Origin: Methylophilaceae bacterium
Lineage (GTDB): Bacteria; Pseudomonadota; Gammaproteobacteria; Burkholderiales; Methylophilaceae
Assembly: GCA_029244935.1 (NCBI GenBank)
Contig: JAQWQF010000011.1
Coordinates: 65,650-108,632, forward strand
DNA length: 42,983 nt
Reading direction: 5' to 3'
The notes beneath the pieces were generated by a model, which was given only the letters and a program-made list of their open reading frames with translations, had not been told where the DNA came from and did not search any database. Of the stretch, positions 37,756-42,983 are shown piece after piece. Within the stretch, counting starts at the first letter, position 1. Every line of letters starts with the position of its first letter. A program made the translations under genes and the position numbers.

Positions 37756-38397
37756 TTGAATAAAGTACAAAAAATCTTAATTCTAATCGGTATGTTATTT
37801 TTTAATCTCATTAACGCAGAGGATATTAATGAGAACGTTCAAAAGAAGATTAATAAGGAATCGGCGGATATCTTAGTAGAAAACCTTAACCAACATTTTA
37901 TTATCAACTTTTCAAAAGGACGCCAATTATGTGAAAAGAATCTTACCTCAATTATAAATAATAAATCTTTATCATTTTTAAAAGAATCAGAAAGTATAAA
38001 AAGTATTGATAATAAAAAAGCTTTAGAAATTCATGCGAATAGAATGAAGAGTATGGCACCAGTTTTTGCAAGAGCTGGCTGTCTCGTTAAGTATCGCTTT
38101 GAACTTGAGAAGATTCTCTATGACTCTTTTCATAGCATAGAAGAAACAATTTTATTTCAACGAGCATCTCAATTAAAACTTAATAAATCTAAAAAAATGT
38201 TGATTAATCGAGCCCTTTTAAATGACCATAATACTTGGATTAAAGACAATTTAGACCTAGATAATAAAGTAGAGAGAGAAAGAAGGAACAATGGATTTAA
38301 CTCGGTGCTTAATACTATTGCTGGCTTCTATATAAATAATTCCTCTCTCGGCTGCAAAAGAATTTCTACTAATTCTGAAACCTTTACCTGTAATTAG
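37756..38397 (+). CDS. Exported protein of unknown function
   Basis: A 213-residue protein with a signal peptide (K-V-Q-K-I-L-I-L-I-G-M-L-F-F-N-L-I-N-A) ending near residue 21. The mature part is mainly charged alpha helix and holds four cysteines (two near 60-95, two near the C-terminus), so it is likely periplasmic and disulfide-bonded. I do not recognise a family. The start is a TTG at 37756, with a weak A-A-A-G-G about fifteen bases upstream. A later ATG (37792) would remove most of the signal peptide. It is 65 bases after the symporter and convergent with hemE. Confidence 0.65.
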   Translation: MNKVQKILILIGMLFFNLINAEDINENVQKKINKESADILVENLNQHFIINFSKGRQLCEKNLTSIINNKSLSFLKESESIKSIDNKKALEIHANRMKSMAPVFARAGCLVKYRFELEKILYDSFHSIEETILFQRASQLKLNKSKKMLINRALLNDHNTWIKDNLDLDNKVERERRNNGFNSVLNTIAGFYINNSSLGCKRISTNSETFTCN

Positions 38398-38429
38398 TAT
38401 TGACACTAAGTAAAAAAAGTAGATTTTTT

Positions 38430-39497
38430 TTATTCTATATGAAATTTTTGACTGTAGCTTCTTATAGTTTCAAGCATGCATTGAACATTTTCTGGTGGGG
38501 TAAATTGTGTAATTCCATGGCCTAAATTGAAAATATGGCCCTCTCCATAACCATAATTGTCTAATACTTTCTTCACTGCAGCCACTATCGCTTTTGGGCT
38601 AGATAGTAAAATAGCAGGGTCTAAATTTCCTTGTAATGTAATATTATTACCAATAATCCTTCTCGCTTTTGCAATATCTGTTTGCCAATCCAATCCAATT
38701 GCACTAGCTCCAATCTTTGCCTGTGCCTCAAGCCACTGACCCCCACCTTTAGTGAAAATAATTTTTGGAATGTGTTCATATCCTAATAAATTAAGGTTAG
38801 AAATAATAACTTTCATATAATTAAGTGAGTACCTCTCATATTCCGAATGTGCTAGCGCTCCCCCCCAGGAATCAAATATCATAACTGCATCTACTCCAGC
38901 TTCAATTTGAGATGCTAAATACTTAGTAACCGTCTCAGTATTTATCTTCAATATATGGCTCATTAAATCTGGTCTTGAATATACTAATTTTTTAATATTA
39001 AGAAAGTTTGTTCCCCCTTTTCCTTCAACCATGTATGTCGCAAGTGTCCAGGGACTTCCAGAAAAACCAATTAATGGTACTCGTTGGTTTAAGGCTTTTT
39101 TAATGGCCCTTACTGCTTCAAAAACATAATGTAATTTTTCATCTACATTAGGAATATCTAACTTTTGTATTTCTTTTTCGTCTTGTAGGGGTCTTTCGAA
39201 TTTTGGTCCTTCGCCTTCCACAAAATATAGGCCTAAGCCCATTGCATCTGGAATAGTTAAAATATCTGAGAACAAAATAGATGCATCAAGATATGGGTAG
39301 CGGTCTAGAGGTTGGAGTGTTACTTCTGTTGCAAAATCATTATTTTTACAAAGCTCTAAGAAGCTACCAGCATTTTTTCTAGTATTTCTGTATTCTGGTA
39401 AATATCGTCCAGCTTGTCGCATCATCCAAACAGGAGTGTACGAAGTATTCTGTTGCTTCAAGGTTCTGAGAAAAGTATCGTTTTGAATCGAGTTCAT
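38430..39497 (-). CDS. hemE: Uroporphyrinogen decarboxylase HemE
   Basis: A 355-residue enzyme that removes four carboxyls from uroporphyrinogen III to give coproporphyrinogen III in heme synthesis. The N-terminal signature [15 protein letters not shown] is intact, and [16 protein letters not shown] and D-S-W-G-G-A-L are classic. Length is normal. It starts 9 bases after a tiny lipoprotein gene and 175 bases after gltD, so it is probably the last gene of the gltB-gltD unit. An AT-only stem at about 38411-38428 is too weak to call a terminator. Confidence 0.97.
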   Translation of the reverse strand: MNSIQNDTFLRTLKQQNTSYTPVWMMRQAGRYLPEYRNTRKNAGSFLELCKNNDFATEVTLQPLDRYPYLDASILFSDILTIPDAMGLGLYFVEGEGPKFERPLQDEKEIQKLDIPNVDEKLHYVFEAVRAIKKALNQRVPLIGFSGSPWTLATYMVEGKGGTNFLNIKKLVYSRPDLMSHILKINTETVTKYLASQIEAGVDAVMIFDSWGGALAHSEYERYSLNYMKVIISNLNLLGYEHIPKIIFTKGGGQWLEAQAKIGASAIGLDWQTDIAKARRIIGNNITLQGNLDPAILLSSPKAIVAAVKKVLDNYGYGEGHIFNLGHGITQFTPPENVQCMLETIRSYSQKFHIE

Positions 39498-39506
39498 TAG
39501 ATTAGA

Positions 39507-39662
39507 TTAATCATCATCGATAATATCAGGGGTAATTAAATCAATAGTATCCACAACTAATTCTCCAGTAGATATGACTGCACTCCCTGCTGTATCTACA
39601 ACTGCTACTGTTGTCATACACCCCGAGAGCAATACAGCTATAAGAATTAATATATATTTCAT
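39507..39662 (-). CDS. Tiny lipoprotein between gltD and hemE
   Basis: A 51-residue reading frame with a lipoprotein signal (M-K-Y-I-L-I-L-I-A-V-L-L-S-G-C, Cys15) and a short Val/Thr/Asp-rich tail ending in D-D-D. An AAGGA sequence lies just before the ATG (three bases of spacing). It resembles small 'V-D-T-A-G' type lipoproteins seen in other Proteobacteria, with T-V-A-V-V-D-T-A-G-S-A-V, but I cannot name a family with certainty. Tight spacing (10 bases after gltD, 9 before hemE) places it in the same transcript. Confidence 0.78.
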   Translation of the reverse strand: MKYILILIAVLLSGCMTTVAVVDTAGSAVISTGELVVDTIDLITPDIIDDD

Positions 39663-39672
39663 ATATCCTTAA

Positions 39673-41100
39673 TTAGCGGGGGAGATTACTTGTGCCCATC
39701 AAAAATTCATCTACAGAGCGAGCACATTGTCGACCCTCTCTTATAGCCCAGACTACTAAGGACTGACCTCTTCGCATATCTCCCGCAGCAAATACTTTAC
39801 TTCTTGATGTGATATAGGATTTATCACCTTCAGTTTCTGCTTTTGCATTTCCTCGAGCATCTTTTTCAATTCCAAATTTATCAAGCATAGTTTGTTTAGG
39901 CCCCATAAATCCCATAGCTAATAATACTAAATCAGCTTTTATTCTGAATTCAGAGCCTGGAATCTCCTGCATTTTGCCATTTTTCCATTCAACTTTACTC
40001 GCAACTAGTTCTTTAACTTTGCCATTCTCACCTTCAAAAGATTTAGTAGCAATTGACCAATCCCTATCACAACCTTCCTCGTGTGAGCTTGATGTTCTCA
40101 TTTTTAGAGGCCAATATGGCCATACTAATGATTTATTTTCCTGTTCAGGTGGCTGTGGCATTAACTCAAACTGAGAAATTGATTTTGCTCCATGACGATT
40201 CGATGTTCCAACACAATCTGATCCAGTATCTCCACCACCAATAACTACTACATGTTTTTTAGTCGCCATGATTTGGCCAGAAACAGTGTCGCCTGCAACT
40301 ATTTTATTTTGTGATGGTAAAAAGTCCATGGCAAAATGAACCCCCTCTAATTCTCTTCCAGGAACAGGTAAATCTCTTGGCCATTCAGCTCCACCCGCTA
40401 GAATTACTGCATCAAAATCATTGGTGAGTTTTTCAGGGTCAATGTTTTCTCCAACATTCTGGTTAGTTTTAAATTTAACCCCCTCGGCCTCCATTTGCTG
40501 GATACGTCTGTCAATGTGGATTTTTTCCATTTTGAAATCTGGAATACCATATCGGAGTAATCCTCCAATACGGTCATTCTTCTCATACACAACTACATCA
40601 TGTCCTACTCTTGCTAATTGCTGGGCAGCAGCCAGTCCAGCTGGACCAGAGCCTACAATTGCAATTGTTTTACCTGTTTTACTTTTAGATGGCTGAGGAA
40701 CAACCCAATTATTTTCCCATGCTTTATCGATAATGGCATGCTCTATTGACTTTATTCCCACCGGATCTGAATTAATATTTAAGGTACATGCAGCTTCACA
40801 CGGAGCAGGACAAATACGAGCTGTAAATTCTGGAAAATTGTTTGTTGAATGTAGAACGCTAATCGCAGCTTCCCAGTCTTGTTTATAGACCAGATCATTC
40901 CAATCAGGAATAATATTATTAACTGGGCACCCATTATTACAAAATGGGATACCGCAATCCATGCATCGAGCACCTTGATTTTTAGCGTCTTCGTCAGACA
41001 AATGCAGGATAAATTCTTTATAATTTTTAATACGTTCGTCTGCTGGAAGATTTTCTTCAACTAATCGGGGAAACTCAATAAAACCAGTTACTTTTCCCAT
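39673..41100 (-). CDS. gltD: Glutamate synthase (NADPH) small subunit GltD
   Basis: A 475-residue beta subunit of GOGAT that takes electrons from NADPH through FAD to the large subunit. N-terminal cysteines [16 protein letters not shown] form the [4Fe-4S] sites. The FAD-binding [10 protein letters not shown] and the NADPH-binding [10 protein letters not shown] are clear, as is the C-terminal [16 protein letters not shown] flavin site. It starts directly after the gltB TAG. With AmtB and GlnK it completes ammonium assimilation; glutamine synthetase is not in the window. Confidence 0.97.
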   Translation of the reverse strand: MGKVTGFIEFPRLVEENLPADERIKNYKEFILHLSDEDAKNQGARCMDCGIPFCNNGCPVNNIIPDWNDLVYKQDWEAAISVLHSTNNFPEFTARICPAPCEAACTLNINSDPVGIKSIEHAIIDKAWENNWVVPQPSKSKTGKTIAIVGSGPAGLAAAQQLARVGHDVVVYEKNDRIGGLLRYGIPDFKMEKIHIDRRIQQMEAEGVKFKTNQNVGENIDPEKLTNDFDAVILAGGAEWPRDLPVPGRELEGVHFAMDFLPSQNKIVAGDTVSGQIMATKKHVVVIGGGDTGSDCVGTSNRHGAKSISQFELMPQPPEQENKSLVWPYWPLKMRTSSSHEEGCDRDWSIATKSFEGENGKVKELVASKVEWKNGKMQEIPGSEFRIKADLVLLAMGFMGPKQTMLDKFGIEKDARGNAKAETEGDKSYITSRSKVFAAGDMRRGQSLVVWAIREGRQCARSVDEFLMGTSNLPR

Positions 41101-42983
41101 CTATGCTGCCTCCTTTTTTTCGGCCGCGTGAATTTCTTTCAATGCACGCCTATATTCTATCGGAAAGACCTTTACAAAGAGGTTTAGTTCACTATCCCAG
41201 TCTTCAATAATATTTTTTGCAATTGTGCTATCAGTATAAGAATAATGATTGGCAATTAAATTTCTTAGCAATTCTTCATCACTAAGATTTAAATGTTTAG
41301 TTTCATTAGATTGTATATTTTCTTTGGTAACTTTTTCTAAAGTTACCATCGAAGGGTTACAATAATCTTTAAATGTATTCTCAGGGTCATAGACATAAGC
41401 TATACCACCTGACATTCCTGCTGAGAAATTTTGTCCTGTATTACCAAGAACAACAACTGTTCCTCCAGTCATATATTCACAGCCATGATTCCCTAAGCCT
41501 TCAACCACTGCTGATGCACCAGAATTTCTAACACAAAAACGCTCTCCAGCCACTCCTCTAAAATAAGTTTCTCCTGAAGTAGCCCCATACATAGCTGTAT
41601 TCCCTACAATAATATTTTTATCTTGGATTCCTTTAAAAGTTCTAGGGGGACGAATAATAATCTGACCTCCACATAAGCCTTTGCCTACATAATCATTACC
41701 TTCTCCAAACAGAGTAAACGTAACCCCTTTTGATAAAAAGGCTCCGAAACTTTGTCCTGCAGTGCCAGATAAGGTTACTTTAATCGTATCTTTTGGTAAC
41801 CCTTCATTACCATACCTTTTTGCGATTTCATGCGATAACATTGTTCCAACAGTTCGATTCGTGTTTGTAATTGGCATTTCAAATTGACATTGTGTTTTGT
41901 TCTCAATTGCTGAAATAGCTTTTTTAATAATGTCATTATCTAGTGCATATTCAAGACCATGATCTTGTGGTTCAGTATTAAATTTTCCAACTTCTTCAGG
42001 AACATCCGGTTGATGGAAAATACGACTAAAATCTAATCCTTGAATTTTCCAATGATCAATACCTTTTTTCATGTCTAATAAATCACTTCGACCAATTAAA
42101 TCATCGAATTTTTTTATTCCAAGTGATGACATTAATTCACGAACTTCTTCAGCTATAAAGAAGAAGAAATTGACTACGTGTTCTGGCTGCCCAGTAAATC
42201 GCTTCCTAAGTTCAGGATCTTGCGTTGCAATTCCAACAGGACATGTATTTAAATGACATTTACGCATCATGATACAGCCCTCAACAACCAGTGGTGCCGT
42301 TGCAAATCCAAATTCATCTGCTCCGAGCATTGCTCCAATTACTACATCTCGACCAGTTTTCATTTGTCCGTCAACTTGAAGGATGACTCGACTTCTTAAC
42401 CGATTAAGAACAAGTGTTTGTTGCGTTTCTGCAAGACCAATCTCCCAAGGCGTACCCGCATGTTTAATAGATGAAAGTGGCGAAGCTCCTGTTCCTCCAT
42501 CATGACCAGCAATAACAATATGATCAGATTTAGCTTTTGCAACTCCAGCAGCTACAGTTCCTACGCCAGTTTCTGAAACTAACTTAACTGAAATACTTGC
42601 TTTTGAATTAGCATTTTTAAGGTCATGAATAAGTTGTGCTAAATCTTCGATCGAATAAATATCGTGATGTGGTGGGGGTGAAATAAGTCCCACTCCAGGA
42701 ACTGAAAATCTTAATTTTGCAATATATGTGCTCACCTTATGACCTGGCAATTGTCCGCCTTCTCCAGGTTTGGCTCCTTGAGCCATTTTTATCTGTATTT
42801 GATCAGCTGCCGATAAATACTCTGCTGTAACCCCAAATCTTCCTGAAGCAACTTGCTTAATTCGCGAACGCATCGAATCGCCTGCTTTCAATTTAAAATT
42901 AGATTCAATAATTTCTGCTCCCAAATGCTCAGCAATACTAGAGTCTTTTGTTAATGGAATAAATCGCTTAACATCTTCGCCTC
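41101..42983 (-). CDS. gltB: Glutamate synthase large subunit GltB, C-terminal part
   Basis: The last 627 residues or so of the ~1,500-residue GOGAT alpha subunit; the gene continues beyond base 42983, so the Met at 42924 is internal. Visible: the FMN/2-oxoglutarate synthase barrel ([41 protein letters not shown]), the [3Fe-4S] cysteines in [18 protein letters not shown] (C-x5-C-x4-C), then the C-terminal right-handed beta-helix domain with G-x-x-G-x repeats. It makes two glutamates from glutamine and 2-oxoglutarate. gltD follows with no gap. Confidence 0.97.
   Translation of the reverse strand, partial: GEDVKRFIPLTKDSSIAEHLGAEIIESNFKLKAGDSMRSRIKQVASGRFGVTAEYLSAADQIQIKMAQGAKPGEGGQLPGHKVSTYIAKLRFSVPGVGLISPPPHHDIYSIEDLAQLIHDLKNANSKASISVKLVSETGVGTVAAGVAKAKSDHIVIAGHDGGTGASPLSSIKHAGTPWEIGLAETQQTLVLNRLRSRVILQVDGQMKTGRDVVIGAMLGADEFGFATAPLVVEGCIMMRKCHLNTCPVGIATQDPELRKRFTGQPEHVVNFFFFIAEEVRELMSSLGIKKFDDLIGRSDLLDMKKGIDHWKIQGLDFSRIFHQPDVPEEVGKFNTEPQDHGLEYALDNDIIKKAISAIENKTQCQFEMPITNTNRTVGTMLSHEIAKRYGNEGLPKDTIKVTLSGTAGQSFGAFLSKGVTFTLFGEGNDYVGKGLCGGQIIIRPPRTFKGIQDKNIIVGNTAMYGATSGETYFRGVAGERFCVRNSGASAVVEGLGNHGCEYMTGGTVVVLGNTGQNFSAGMSGGIAYVYDPENTFKDYCNPSMVTLEKVTKENIQSNETKHLNLSDEELLRNLIANHYSYTDSTIAKNIIEDWDSELNLFVKVFPIEYRRALKEIHAAEKKEAA

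Noticed and set aside
38411-38428. A-run/T-run stem between the exported protein gene and hemE
   Set aside because: The stem is almost all A-T pairs and would be unstable; not enough to call a terminator.

Overview
The window looks like a piece of a small, AT-rich, tightly packed Gram-negative genome. The best fit is a streamlined methylotrophic betaproteobacterium (Methylophilaceae, OM43-like). That placement is inferred from a PqqA peptide, a PQQ-type beta-propeller dehydrogenase, a quinoprotein-relay-type zinc hydrolase, split B12-dependent ribonucleotide reductase (NrdJa/NrdJb), B12-dependent MetH, GOGAT, and short or overlapping gene junctions. No rRNA, tRNA, transposon, phage gene or CRISPR array was seen. 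Both window edges cut genes: apbE on the left and gltB on the right.

Layout. At 1-1175 the 3' end of apbE overlaps a NusG-II membrane protein and a Gx-transporter (EetA/EetB-like) pair. At 1216-5145 lies a forward run: a tiny LptM-like lipoprotein, lysA, ispH, nudB and nadA. At 5151-6055 are a DoxX protein and a GNAT acetyltransferase. A reverse group, thiC-uppP-mutY (6045-9792), is headed by a TPP riboswitch whose translational switch can be read in the sequence. At 10071-13259 are a TolC-like exporter, an isochorismatase-like hydrolase and, convergent, waaA. At 13397-16361 two NrdR boxes precede nrdJa-nrdJb. At 16434-18957 are a secreted protease, a lipoprotein, a dienelactone-hydrolase-like enzyme and a 51-residue reverse gene. 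At 19094-21682 are thiS, thiG, apaG and mltA.

At 21681-24618 a shared terminator is followed by an isolated pqqA and then a reverse nitrogen operon, porin-glnK-amtB, with a near-perfect sigma-54 promoter upstream. At 24710-31200 are ubiK, metH, mpl, a TonB-like protein and a 2Fe-2S protein. At 31189-32570 are reverse HIT and metallo-hydrolase genes. At 32638-37690 a forward unit encodes cytochrome b561, a radical SAM protein, a PQQ-type dehydrogenase lipoprotein, DUF485 and an ActP-like symporter. At 37756-38397 is a secreted protein of unknown function. At 38430-42983 is a reverse operon: gltB, gltD, a tiny lipoprotein and hemE.

How it works together. Nitrogen assimilation is represented twice: sensing and uptake by the porin, GlnK and AmtB, and fixation into glutamate by GltBD. 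Cofactor supply is prominent (thiamin, NAD, folate, heme, isoprenoid, PQQ). Two core enzymes require cobalamin. The least ordinary part is the quinoprotein neighbourhood at about 31.6-37.7 kb. Its dehydrogenase appears to lack two residues that normally bind metal or act in catalysis, and its start overlaps the stop of a radical SAM gene. I saw no large mobile or defence system. Most of the window is ordinary housekeeping.
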